A stretch of DNA of 64,000 nt, from contig NZ_JAUSRN010000012.1 in NCBI RefSeq assembly GCF_030811855.1, forward strand, positions 1 through 64,000, written 5' to 3'. The translations under genes were made by a program, and so were the position numbers. Source of the stretch: Variovorax paradoxus. GTDB taxonomy: Bacteria; Pseudomonadota; Gammaproteobacteria; Burkholderiales; Burkholderiaceae_C. Below the pieces are notes generated by a model. It was not told the DNA's origin, did no database searches, and saw nothing but the letters and a program-made list of their open reading frames with translations. Positions 50,415 through 58,632 of this stretch are shown here, piece after piece; within the stretch, counting starts at the first letter, position 1, and each line of letters opens with the position of its first letter.

Positions 50415-51332
50415 TCATCGCACGGCCCGTCGCCTCCATGGTGGCGGCGCTAGAGATTGGCGCAGCATCGTCAGAAAGGCAGTTGCCCGCGCACTTCGCC
50501 CGAAGCGGGTGCCCAGCATGGCGACGACGTCGGCCGCTGGCACCTCCCAGCTCGCAAGCACCCGCTTGAGCCGGCCGGCCGCCAGGTCGGCTGTGACGTT
50601 CCACTCCGACCGCATTGCGACGCCCTGCCCTGCCACCGCCCACTCGCAGACTACCGCGCCGTCATTGCTGCACATGGTGGGACGGATCCGGACGGTTTCA
50701 GATCCGCGCGAGGCGTGCACGAAGCGCCACAGCGTGACGTCCTCGTCGTTCTCCCTTACCACCAGGCACCGATGCCGCAGCAAGTCCGAAGGCGACTGAA
50801 TCGGCGGCACACTGGCGAGATAGTCCGGGCTGGCGCAGAGGATGCGCCGGTTGGGTGCGAGGGTGGTGACGATCTGGTTCTGGGCACCAGGCGGTCCGAT
50901 GTGGACGATGACGTCGCTGCTCTCGAGCAGGTGCGCGCCGGGATGGTCGGCAAGGTCCAGGGTGACGGTCACGCCAGGGTGCGCTTTTGCAAACGCATCG
51001 ACCACGGGTGCGACATGCAGTCGCCCGAAGCCATGCGGGGCGGCGATGCGCAGATGCCCGCTGACGGCCTTCTTGCGATTGGCCAGCGCTTCGGTCAGCG
51101 CCTCCATCGCATCGGCCACGATGGTGCCGTGCGATGCAACCAGATCGCCTTCATCGGTGAGGACCATCCTGCGGCCGGAACGGTCGATCAGCCGGATGCC
51201 GATTCGTGCTTCCAGCGCTTGCAGGCGCTGCGTGACCGCCGGCGGCGTGACGTCCATCTTCCGGGCCGCTTCAGCAAGCGACGCGGACTGGGCCAGCACA
51301 TTGAAGAAGCGCAGATCCTCGGAGCTAATCAT
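50415..51332 (-). CDS. LysR family transcriptional regulator
   Basis: 305-aa LysR protein: HTH at residues 3-62 (SLAEAARKMDVTPPAVTQRL), effector domain 92-290 (GHLRIAAPHGFGRLHVAPVV). It is divergent from the DSD1-type gene, with three AGGTTCAA-type half-sites in the 141-bp gap, and is expected to control that catabolic operon. It is convergent with the DMFase-like gene (24-bp gap). Confidence 0.88.
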   Translation of the reverse strand: MISSEDLRFFNVLAQSASLAEAARKMDVTPPAVTQRLQALEARIGIRLIDRSGRRMVLTDEGDLVASHGTIVADAMEALTEALANRKKAVSGHLRIAAPHGFGRLHVAPVVDAFAKAHPGVTVTLDLADHPGAHLLESSDVIVHIGPPGAQNQIVTTLAPNRRILCASPDYLASVPPIQSPSDLLRHRCLVVRENDEDVTLWRFVHASRGSETVRIRPTMCSNDGAVVCEWAVAGQGVAMRSEWNVTADLAAGRLKRVLASWEVPAADVVAMLGTRFGRSARATAFLTMLRQSLAPPPWRRRAVR

Positions 51333-51336
51333 TTAG

Positions 51337-51381
51337 TTGAACCTTAACTTGGCATGCAGGTTCGATAAATTGTAGGTTCAA
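51337..51381. promoter_or_regulatory. LysR operator with three related half-sites
   Basis: TTGAACCT (51337-51344), AGGTTCGA (51358-51365) and AGGTTCAA (51374-51381). The first and third are exact inverted copies; the second is one mismatch from the third. Spacers are 13 and 8 bp. The set starts 4 bp before the LysR ATG, as expected for recognition and activation sites. Confidence 0.65.
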
Positions 51382-51473
51382 TCGATCAGGCGCAACATCC
51401 GGCCATCTCGCTTGCTTGGTGCCAGTGCGCATCCAGCAGGCCGCATTGGACAAGCACAACTCGGAGCACGACA

Positions 51474-52652
51474 TTGGCCCAGACCACAGAGCCGGCGCAA
51501 GCCGAACAGATCGCAACCACGCTGGGTGAACTGGCGACGCCTTGCCTCGTTCTCGACGCCGAGCGGATGGAGCGCAACATCGCACGCCTGAAAGGCAGGC
51601 TGGACGGCCTGGGCGTGACGCTGCGCCCGCATCTCAAGACGTCCAAGTCGGTGGAGGTCGCGCGGCGCGCCATGACGTCGCCGTCGGGTCCAGCGACTGT
51701 TTCGACGCTGCTCGAAGCCGAGGAGTTCGCAGCCGCCGGCGTGCAGGACATCGTCTACGCTGTCGGCATTGCACCCTCGAAACTGCCGCAGGTGCTGGCG
51801 CTGCGTGCCGGGGGGGCCGACGTGGCCGTGGTGCTGGACACCGTGGAGCAGGCGCAAGCCGTTGCCCGAGCCTCGCGCCAGGCCGGCGTGCGTATTCCGG
51901 CGCTGATCGAGATCGACTGCGACGGCCACCGCTCCGGGGTGCTGCCGACCGACCGGCAGCTGCTGCTGGACATCGGCCACGCCCTGGAAGACGGCGCGGA
52001 ATTGCGGGGCGTGATCACGCACGCCGGGGACAGTTATTTGGCCCGCGGGGCCGAGGCCTTGCGGCAATGTGCCGAGGTCGAGCGCCGCAGCGTGGTCGAT
52101 GCCGCCGGCATCCTGCGCCAGGCGGGGCTGCCCTGCCCGGTGGTCAGCGTCGGCTCCACGCCGACCGCGCACAACGCCGCCGACCTCACCGGCGTCACCG
52201 AAGTGCGGGCGGGCGTGTTCGTGTTCTTCGATCTGGTGATGGCCGGGATCGGTGTCTGCCAGGTCGACGACATCGCGCTGTCGGTGCTGGCGACGGTGAT
52301 CGGCCACCAGCGCAACAAGGGATGGATCCTGGTGGACGCCGGCTGGATGGCGCTGTCGCAGGATCGCGGCACTCGCAAGCAGGCAGTCGACCAAGGTTAT
52401 GGCCTGGTGTGCGACGCCGCCGGCGTCCCCTATCCCGACCTGATCGTTGCCGACGCCAACCAGGAGCACGGGATCATCACGGTGCGCGCCGGCTCGGGGG
52501 GCAAGCTGCCCGATCTCGCGATCGGCGATCGCGTGCGAATCCTGCCGAACCACGCCTGCGCCACGGGCGCTCAGCATCGCGCCTATCACGTCGTTCGCGG
52601 CGCATCCGACCGGGTCGAAGCCGAGTGGCCGCGTTTCGGGGGCTGGCGATGA
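51474..52652 (+). CDS. DSD1-family PLP enzyme (D-threonine aldolase/D-serine dehydratase type)
   Basis: 392-aa fold-type III PLP enzyme with an alanine-racemase-like TIM barrel. The Schiff-base Lys is in the LRPHLKTSK motif (Lys55). The C-terminal metal site has PNHACATGAQH (His and Cys). Family members cleave D-threonine-like beta-hydroxy amino acids or dehydrate D-serine. The start is TTG 51474 with CGGAG upstream. It overlaps the RidA gene by 4 bp, consistent with RidA clearing the reactive enamine made by such dehydratases. Confidence 0.85.
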   Translation: MAQTTEPAQAEQIATTLGELATPCLVLDAERMERNIARLKGRLDGLGVTLRPHLKTSKSVEVARRAMTSPSGPATVSTLLEAEEFAAAGVQDIVYAVGIAPSKLPQVLALRAGGADVAVVLDTVEQAQAVARASRQAGVRIPALIEIDCDGHRSGVLPTDRQLLLDIGHALEDGAELRGVITHAGDSYLARGAEALRQCAEVERRSVVDAAGILRQAGLPCPVVSVGSTPTAHNAADLTGVTEVRAGVFVFFDLVMAGIGVCQVDDIALSVLATVIGHQRNKGWILVDAGWMALSQDRGTRKQAVDQGYGLVCDAAGVPYPDLIVADANQEHGIITVRAGSGGKLPDLAIGDRVRILPNHACATGAQHRAYHVVRGASDRVEAEWPRFGGWR

Positions 52653-53041
52653 GCACGGGCATCACCGGCATCCTGACGGACCGCGCGCCGAAGCCGGCAG
52701 GCCACTACACGCAGGCCGTGGTCTCGGGCGCCCACGTGTTCGTCTCCGGCCAGTTGCCGATCCGCCCGGATGGGCGTCCGCTGGACGACGAGGGATTCGA
52801 GGCGCAGGCCAGACAGGCGATCCAGAACATGCTGGAGATCGTTCGCGCCGCGGGCAGCTCGCCGCAACAGATCGTCAAGGTGACGGCGTACATCGTCGGC
52901 ATCGCCAACTGGGCCGGCTTCAACGCGGTCTATGCGTCCATGCTGCCGGATGCGCGCCCCGCACGCAGCGTGGTTCCGGTGCCGGAATTGCACCACGGGT
53001 ACCTGGTCGAGATCGACGCCATCGCGGTGCGCGAACCATGA
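52649..53041 (+). CDS. RidA family enamine/imine deaminase
   Basis: 130-aa YjgF/YER057c/UK114 protein, trimeric, hydrolysing 2-aminoacrylate-type imines and enamines to keto-acids. Signatures: PAGHYTQAVVSGAHVFVSGQ, QARQAIQNMLEIVRAAGSSP, VVPVPELHHGYLVEIDAIAV. The Arg that binds the substrate carboxylate in active RidA is in the PARSVVPV segment and is present. It overlaps the DSD1 stop and the GNAT start by 4 bp each. Confidence 0.9.
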   Translation: MSTGITGILTDRAPKPAGHYTQAVVSGAHVFVSGQLPIRPDGRPLDDEGFEAQARQAIQNMLEIVRAAGSSPQQIVKVTAYIVGIANWAGFNAVYASMLPDARPARSVVPVPELHHGYLVEIDAIAVREP

Positions 53042-53919
53042 CCGCCATGGCGCCCCAGCCCGTCCACCACGACGACGACAACAACGAGGTGGTGCTGCTT
53101 TCGTTTGCCATGGAACACCTGGAGGGCGCCCTCCAACTTTCGCAGGAGATGTCCTGGCCTTATCGGCTCGAGGACTGGGCCATCGCGCTCGAACTCGGCC
53201 AGGGCTTCGTGCTGCGCAACAGCGCCGGTACGGTGATCGCGACCGCGGCCTGGTGGGCCTACGGCGAAACCCATGCTTCGGCCGGGATGATCATCGTCGC
53301 CAAGGCGGCCCAAGGCCGCGGGCATGGTGCCCGGCTGATGGACGCGCTGCTGGCGGCGGCGCATCCGCGGACCATCACGCTGAACTCGACGGCTGAAGGT
53401 CTGGCGCTTTATGAAAGGCGCAGCTTTGTCCGCATCGGCGTCGTCCAGCAGCATCAGGGCGTTCCCCACGAGCGCCACCAGGCGCCACCGGCCAGCCTGG
53501 TTAGGGCGATGGCGCCATCGGATGCCGAGGCGGTCGCGCGGCTGGACCAGCAGGGCACGGGCTGGGCCAGGCGGCAGATGCTGGACCGGCTCGTCCAGGC
53601 CGGTGACGGCCACGTGCTCGTGCGTGACGGCGAGCCGCGCGGCTATGCCATTTCACGCCGGTTCGGCCGCGGGTATGTCATTGGTCCCGTGGTCGCCGAA
53701 AGTGCGGTTGATGGGCGCGCCTTGATCGAAGCCTCACTCGCGTGTCTCGGCCAGGTTTTCGTGCGCGTCGACACCGCGGCCAGCTCGCAGCTCGGAGACT
53801 GGCTCGAAAGCATCGGCCTGCGGCAGGTTGGTGACGCCATCACCATGGTCAAGGGGCCGCACATCCCGCCAGCGGGGCCGGCACGCATGTTCGCGCTGGC
53901 CAACCAGTCGTTCAACTAG
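53038..53919 (+). CDS. Double-domain GNAT acetyltransferase
   Basis: 293-aa protein with two acetyltransferase modules. The first (20-140) has the CoA loop VAKAAQGRGHGARLMDALLA and the typical end ALYERRSFVRIG. The second (155-285) resembles the C-terminal GNAT part of two-domain proteins (ASLVRAMAPSDAEAVARLDQ, GYAISRRFGRGYVIGPVVAE, LGDWLESIGLRQVGD), and its CoA loop is degenerate, so it may only bind substrate. It is coupled to ridA. An amine or amino-acid substrate is likely from the context. Confidence 0.82.
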   Translation: MTAMAPQPVHHDDDNNEVVLLSFAMEHLEGALQLSQEMSWPYRLEDWAIALELGQGFVLRNSAGTVIATAAWWAYGETHASAGMIIVAKAAQGRGHGARLMDALLAAAHPRTITLNSTAEGLALYERRSFVRIGVVQQHQGVPHERHQAPPASLVRAMAPSDAEAVARLDQQGTGWARRQMLDRLVQAGDGHVLVRDGEPRGYAISRRFGRGYVIGPVVAESAVDGRALIEASLACLGQVFVRVDTAASSQLGDWLESIGLRQVGDAITMVKGPHIPPAGPARMFALANQSFN

Positions 53920-53930
53920 GAGACATCACG

Positions 53931-53984
53931 ATGACGCGCTCGAAGACACCGGAAACGCCGACAACTTCGGAAATGCCGCTATGA
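53931..53984 (+). CDS. 17-codon leader-type ORF upstream of the FAD oxidase
   Basis: ATG 53931 is 7 bp after a good TAGGAG ribosome-binding site and encodes MTRSKTPETPTTSEMPL, stopping at TGA 53982-53984 that overlaps the oxidase ATG 53981 (ATGA). The oxidase lacks its own strong ribosome-binding site, so this small frame probably delivers ribosomes to it. No attenuator hairpin or run of regulatory codons is seen. Confidence 0.5.
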   Translation: MTRSKTPETPTTSEMPL

Positions 53985-55258
53985 AGCTTGCCTCGTATTG
54001 GCTCGACACCTCGGAGCCCTTCCGCAGTGCCGCTGCAGGACCGGTGCAGGGCAGCTGCGACGTGGCGGTGATCGGCGGTGGCCTGACCGGCTGTTCGGCT
54101 GCGCTGGCACTTGCCAAGAAAGGTGCACGCGTCGTGCTCCTGGAGGCCGAGACCATCGGGAACGCCGCCTCCGGGCGCAACGGCGGCATGTGCAACAACG
54201 GCTTTGCGCAGGACTACGGGATGATGTCGGCCAAACTCGGCAAGGAAGTTGCCGACCGGCTCTATCGGGCCTTCGACGCCGGCGTCGATATGGTCGAGCG
54301 CCTGGTGGCGGAAGAGAAGATCGACTGCAGCTTCGCGCGCGTTGGCAAGATCAAGCTGGCGGCCAAGCCCGAGCACTATGACAAGCTGGCGCGCAGCCAG
54401 GAACTGCTGGCCGCCAACGTCGACCCCGACACTGAGATGGTGAGCCGCGCCGACATGGCCCGCGAGGTCGGGTCGGACCGCTTCCATGGCGGGCTGATCT
54501 ACCGCAAAGGCGCCGGCATGCATGTCGGGCGCTTCGTGCGCGGCCTGGGCGAAGCTGCAGCGCGGCGCGGCGTGGAGATCCACGAGCATGCGCCGATGAC
54601 CGGCCTGCGACCCGCCCCCGGCGGAGGGCACCAGATCGAAACCCCGAAGGGCCGGCTCCACGCCAAGCAGGTGCTGCTGGCCAGCGGCACCTCGCAGACC
54701 GGGCCGCTGGGCTGGATCCGGCGCCGCATCGTGCCGGTCGGCGCGTTCCTGATCGTCACCGAGCCGCTGACCACAGAGACGCTCGACCGATTGCTGCCAC
54801 GGCGCCGGATGGCGGTCGATACGAAGAACCTGGTCAACTACTTCCGAACGACGCCCGACAACCGGCTGCTCTTCGGTGGACGCGCCCGCTTCGCCGTCTC
54901 CAACCCGAACTCGGACGAGAAGAGCGGCGCGATCCTCAAGGCCGCGCTGCACGAGGTCTTTCCCGAGCTGCGCGCCGCACGCATCGACTATTGCTGGGGC
55001 GGCATGGTCGACATGACGCGTGACCGCCTGCCGCGCGCCGGCGAGCGCAATGGCATCTATTACTCGATGGGCTACAGCGGCCACGGCACCCAGATGTCGA
55101 CCCTGATGGGGACGATCATGGCCGAGGTCATGGACGGGCGCGCCGAACTCAATCCCTGGAAAGACTTCGACTGGCCTGCGATTCCGGGCCATGTCGGACC
55201 CCCGTGGTTCCTGCCGCTGGTAGGAGCCTATTACCGGCTCAAGGACAAGTTCGCCTGA
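53981..55258 (+). CDS. FAD-dependent oxidoreductase of the D-amino acid oxidase (DAO) family
   Basis: 425-aa flavoprotein. The N-terminal dinucleotide motif is VAVIGGGLTGCSAALALAKK (29-48), followed by EAETIGNAASGRNGGMCNNG, typical of PuuB/DadA-like gamma-glutamylputrescine or amine oxidases. The C-terminal FAD motif is YYSMGYSGHGTQMSTLMGTI. It would oxidise an amine or amino acid to an imine with electrons going to the respiratory chain. It follows the leader ORF at 53931 and precedes the family-5 binding protein. Confidence 0.88.
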   Translation: MKLASYWLDTSEPFRSAAAGPVQGSCDVAVIGGGLTGCSAALALAKKGARVVLLEAETIGNAASGRNGGMCNNGFAQDYGMMSAKLGKEVADRLYRAFDAGVDMVERLVAEEKIDCSFARVGKIKLAAKPEHYDKLARSQELLAANVDPDTEMVSRADMAREVGSDRFHGGLIYRKGAGMHVGRFVRGLGEAAARRGVEIHEHAPMTGLRPAPGGGHQIETPKGRLHAKQVLLASGTSQTGPLGWIRRRIVPVGAFLIVTEPLTTETLDRLLPRRRMAVDTKNLVNYFRTTPDNRLLFGGRARFAVSNPNSDEKSGAILKAALHEVFPELRAARIDYCWGGMVDMTRDRLPRAGERNGIYYSMGYSGHGTQMSTLMGTIMAEVMDGRAELNPWKDFDWPAIPGHVGPPWFLPLVGAYYRLKDKFA

Positions 55259-55294
55259 AGCCCATCTCGCTACTCATCAATCGAGGAATCAACC

Positions 55295-56914
55295 ATGAAC
55301 GAGCACAAGAACCTCAACGGCCTGATCGGCGCCGAGGAAAGCACGCGCCTGATGGGTCAGCTGCAGCGCGGCGCCAGCCGCCGTGACGTGCTGGCGATGC
55401 TGATGGCCGGCGGCATGCAGGCCACGCTGGCGGGCGGCGTCGCATCGCTGGCCACCGCGGCACATGCGCAGACGCCGCGCAAGGGCGGCCGCATCCGGGT
55501 CGCGGGTACCTCCTCTGGCGTGAACGACACGCTCGATCCCGCCAAGCAGGCCAACGGCACCGACTACGCCCGGGGCTTCATGTTCTACAACGGCCTGACT
55601 TACCTGGACGGCAGCCTCGCCGCTCAGCCGCAGCTGGCCGAGGAGTTCACGACCAAGGATGCCAAGACATGGGTCTTCAGGCTGCGCAAGGGCGTGAGCT
55701 TCCACGACGGCAAGCCGCTGACGCCGGCCGACGTGGTGTTCTCGATCATGCGGCACAAGGACCCCGCTACCGCGTCGAAGGCCAAGGTCCTGGCGGACCA
55801 GATCGAGCAAGTGACCGCCACCGGCCCCAACGAGGTGACTTTCCGCCTGGCCTCGCCCAATGCCGACCTGCCCGTGATCCTGGGCACCTACCACTTCCAC
55901 ATCGTCAAGGAAGGCACGACCGACTTCAGTGCCGGCATCGGCACCGGCCCCTACAAGCTCAAGGAGTTCAAGCCCGGCGTGCGCTCCATCGCCGTGCGCA
56001 ACGAGAACTACTGGAAGCCCAACCGCCCGTATCTGGACGAGATCGAGTTCCTGGCCATCACCGATGAGTCTGCGCGCGTTAACGCGCTGCTGGGTGGCCA
56101 GCTGGACTTGATCAGCGCGGTCGACCCGCGCTCGGTCGAACGGGTGAAAGCCACCGGCCAGCACGCGGTCTTCGAGTCCAAGGCGGTCTCGTACACGGAC
56201 TTGATCATGCGCATCGATCGCAGCCCCGGCTCCAACCCCGATTTCGTGCTGGCCATGAAGCACCTGTTCAATCGCGACCAGATGCTCAAGACCATCGCGC
56301 AGGGCTATGGCGTGGTGGCTAACGACCAGCCCATCGGCCCGGCCAGCCGCTTTCACTTCAAGGGCCTGCCGCAGCGCGCGCACGATCCCGAGAAGGCCAA
56401 GTGGCACCTTCAAAAGGCCAACCTGGGCAGCGCGCCCGTGCCGGTGGTGGTCTCGCCCGCCGCGGTCAACTCGGTGGAGATGGCCCTGCTGCTGCAGCAG
56501 GCGGCCCAGCAGATCGGACTGAATCTGGAGGTCAAGCGCATGCCGGCCGACGGATACTGGTCGACGCACTGGATGAAGCACCCGATCGGCTTCGGCAACG
56601 TCAACACGCGCCCCAGCGCCGACCTGGCACTGACCTTGTTCTTCAAGTCCGATGCGCCCTGGAACGAAGCAGGCTGGAAGAACGAGAAGTTCGACCAGCT
56701 GCTGGTGGCCGCGCGCGGGGAAACCGACGCGGCCAAGCGCACCCAGATGTATGCGGACATGCAGGTGATGATCCACAACGAAGGCGGCATCGGGATTCCG
56801 ATGTTCCTCTCCAGCATCGATGGGCACGCCAGCAAGCTCAAGGGCCTGTCGCAGATTCCGCTCGGCGGGATGATGGGCTCCAGCTTCGCCGAACACGTCT
56901 GGCTGGAGGCATAA
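55295..56914 (+). CDS. Family-5 (oligopeptide-type) ABC transporter substrate-binding protein
   Basis: 539-aa periplasmic receptor. A long N-region with a twin-arginine site (ASRRDVLAMLMAGG, about 29-42) and a cleavage site near HAQT suggests Tat export. SBP_bac_5 features: LAEEFTTKDAKTWVFRLRKG, VSFHDGKPLTPADVVFSIMR, ALLGGQLDLISAVDPRSVER, LFNRDQMLKTIAQGYGVVAN. The usual permease and ATPase genes are not in the window. Placement between two DAO-family oxidases suggests an amino-acid, opine or peptide ligand. Confidence 0.9.
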   Translation: MNEHKNLNGLIGAEESTRLMGQLQRGASRRDVLAMLMAGGMQATLAGGVASLATAAHAQTPRKGGRIRVAGTSSGVNDTLDPAKQANGTDYARGFMFYNGLTYLDGSLAAQPQLAEEFTTKDAKTWVFRLRKGVSFHDGKPLTPADVVFSIMRHKDPATASKAKVLADQIEQVTATGPNEVTFRLASPNADLPVILGTYHFHIVKEGTTDFSAGIGTGPYKLKEFKPGVRSIAVRNENYWKPNRPYLDEIEFLAITDESARVNALLGGQLDLISAVDPRSVERVKATGQHAVFESKAVSYTDLIMRIDRSPGSNPDFVLAMKHLFNRDQMLKTIAQGYGVVANDQPIGPASRFHFKGLPQRAHDPEKAKWHLQKANLGSAPVPVVVSPAAVNSVEMALLLQQAAQQIGLNLEVKRMPADGYWSTHWMKHPIGFGNVNTRPSADLALTLFFKSDAPWNEAGWKNEKFDQLLVAARGETDAAKRTQMYADMQVMIHNEGGIGIPMFLSSIDGHASKLKGLSQIPLGGMMGSSFAEHVWLEA

Positions 56915-56925
56915 CTTGCAGCCCT

Positions 56926-58251
56926 CTAGAAATCAGCCACCTTGCCCCACGCCGACTTGTTGAACCGGTCCGGCCGGAAAGGCGCGGCGTCGAAGATCGG
57001 CGCTGCGCCGGTGACCAGGTCGGCGATCAGGTGGCCGGCCCCCGGACCGATGCCGAAGCCGTGCCCGGAAAAGCCCGCGGCAAGGATGAATCCGGGCACC
57101 CCCGGCACCTCTCCCACACCGGGAACGCCATCGGGCGTGCTGTCGATGTAGCCCGCCCAGGTACTGGCGATGGGAGCCTTGCCAAGTGCGGGCAACAACT
57201 CGACGGCGCGGCGGTGCGTCTCGCGCACGCCCGCCGGGTCGGGCTTGGGATCGAGGATGCGTGCCCGTTCCATGGGCGTGGGCGCGTCCAACTTCCATAG
57301 CGCGCGAGTTTCATGACCCCAGCGGATGCCTTCCAGGCCGCCGGGAAACACATTGCGCCAGCGCTTGGCGAACATAGGCACGAACTGCGGCGCGAAGCGC
57401 ATCAGCTGCGGCGTCGGGTCCACGCGCCCGCGGCCGCTGATGGCCAGGATGTAGCTGTTATCGGGGCGCCGCGTAACGGCGACACGCGGGCCCGCCAGGG
57501 CGTCCGGCAAGCGCTGTTCGAGCGGGGATACGCGCACGATGGATTGGCGCACCGTGGCGAGCGGAAATTGCACGCCGAGCTGGTGGCAGAACGAGGATGC
57601 CCACGCACCACCTGCGAGAACAGCCGTGCGGGTCTTGATGGTCCCCGCTTCGGTGATCACGCCGCTGACTCGGCCGCCCTCCAGCTCAATGCCCCGTGCT
57701 GCGCAGTTCTGGTGGACGGTACCGCCCAGCTTCATCAGCGCGGCTGCCACCGCGGGCGCCGCCTTGGCCGGATCGGCCGTGCCGTCGGTGGGCGAGAACA
57801 CGCCGCCTTTCCACGCGCGACCGGTCGCCTGACCCCGCTGCGAGGCCTGCCGGCTGCTCAGCATGTGCGTCGTCACGCCCGCCGACTTGGCGAAATCGCG
57901 CCAGCGAGCCCAGCGGGCGATTTCGTCGTCGTCGTCGCTCAGATAAAGCAACCCATGGCGGTTGAAGCCCGTGTCTTCACCGGTATCCGCGGCAAACTGC
58001 TCCCACAGCTCCAGGCTCTTCGTGGCCATCGGCAGTTCGCGTGCGTCGCGATTCTGCTGGCGACACCAGCCCCAGTTGCGGCTCGATTGCTCGGCGCCGA
58101 TGCGGCCCTTCTCAACCACGACGACCGAAAGCCCGCGCCGGGCCAGGTAGTACGCGGCAAACACACCGATGATCCCGCCGCCGATCACGACGACGTCGGC
58201 ACGAGCCGGCGGGTTGGGCGAAGTCTCGATGAGGCGCAGTGGCTGTGGCAT
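56926..58251 (-). CDS. FAD-dependent oxidoreductase (DAO family)
   Basis: 441-aa flavoprotein. N-terminal FAD motif VVVIGGGIIGVFAAYYLARR (20-39), then EKGRIGAEQSSRNWGWCRQQ, and C-terminal FILAAGFSGHGFGIGPGAGH. The layout matches amino-acid/amine dehydrogenases such as DadA-like or opine oxidases. It is on the opposite strand, convergent with the binding-protein gene (11-bp gap). Start ATG 58251 gives the canonical N-terminus; the upstream open frame to 58482 is not family-like. Confidence 0.87.
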   Translation of the reverse strand: MPQPLRLIETSPNPPARADVVVIGGGIIGVFAAYYLARRGLSVVVVEKGRIGAEQSSRNWGWCRQQNRDARELPMATKSLELWEQFAADTGEDTGFNRHGLLYLSDDDDEIARWARWRDFAKSAGVTTHMLSSRQASQRGQATGRAWKGGVFSPTDGTADPAKAAPAVAAALMKLGGTVHQNCAARGIELEGGRVSGVITEAGTIKTRTAVLAGGAWASSFCHQLGVQFPLATVRQSIVRVSPLEQRLPDALAGPRVAVTRRPDNSYILAISGRGRVDPTPQLMRFAPQFVPMFAKRWRNVFPGGLEGIRWGHETRALWKLDAPTPMERARILDPKPDPAGVRETHRRAVELLPALGKAPIASTWAGYIDSTPDGVPGVGEVPGVPGFILAAGFSGHGFGIGPGAGHLIADLVTGAAPIFDAAPFRPDRFNKSAWGKVADF

Positions 58252-58632
58252 GGCTGGAGTTCGCTCTTCGTTTCGGTTCTGCACGTTCTGCACGACGGCG
58301 TTTGCGGCAGGCCATCCCAATCCAGCTTGGGAACCTGCACTGACTTGCGCAGACTGTGCTTCGAGTGTGGGGCGCCCTATCTGAGGGCCGCTCCGGATGG
58401 GCCTCATTGCAGAGCGGGGCGCCTCACGCGAAGGCAAGCCTCCCACTGACACCCAGTCGCCGCACCCGTCGGTAGTGTGCACAGTTTTTCAGTTTGCGTG
58501 GGCGACATGCCGACGGCGCGCTGGCACGACGTAGCGGTACAGGGCCACGAAGATCAGCCAATCGTTCCTGCTATCGGCCTCGTGTCAACGAGCGCCGCCG
58601 AGGCTTGATGCACGCGCTGATGCGAGCCTTCG
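58252..58632. other. Intergenic region without a recognisable gene
   Basis: About 380 bases between two divergent genes. Only short frames without similarity are present. It must contain the promoters of the 56926-58251 oxidase (minus) and the diguanylate cyclase (plus). No RNA gene or clear palindrome was found. Confidence 0.5.

Noticed and set aside
55289..56896. 535-aa open frame on the minus strand
   Set aside because: Antisense to the family-5 binding-protein gene, which has clear domains and a Tat signal.
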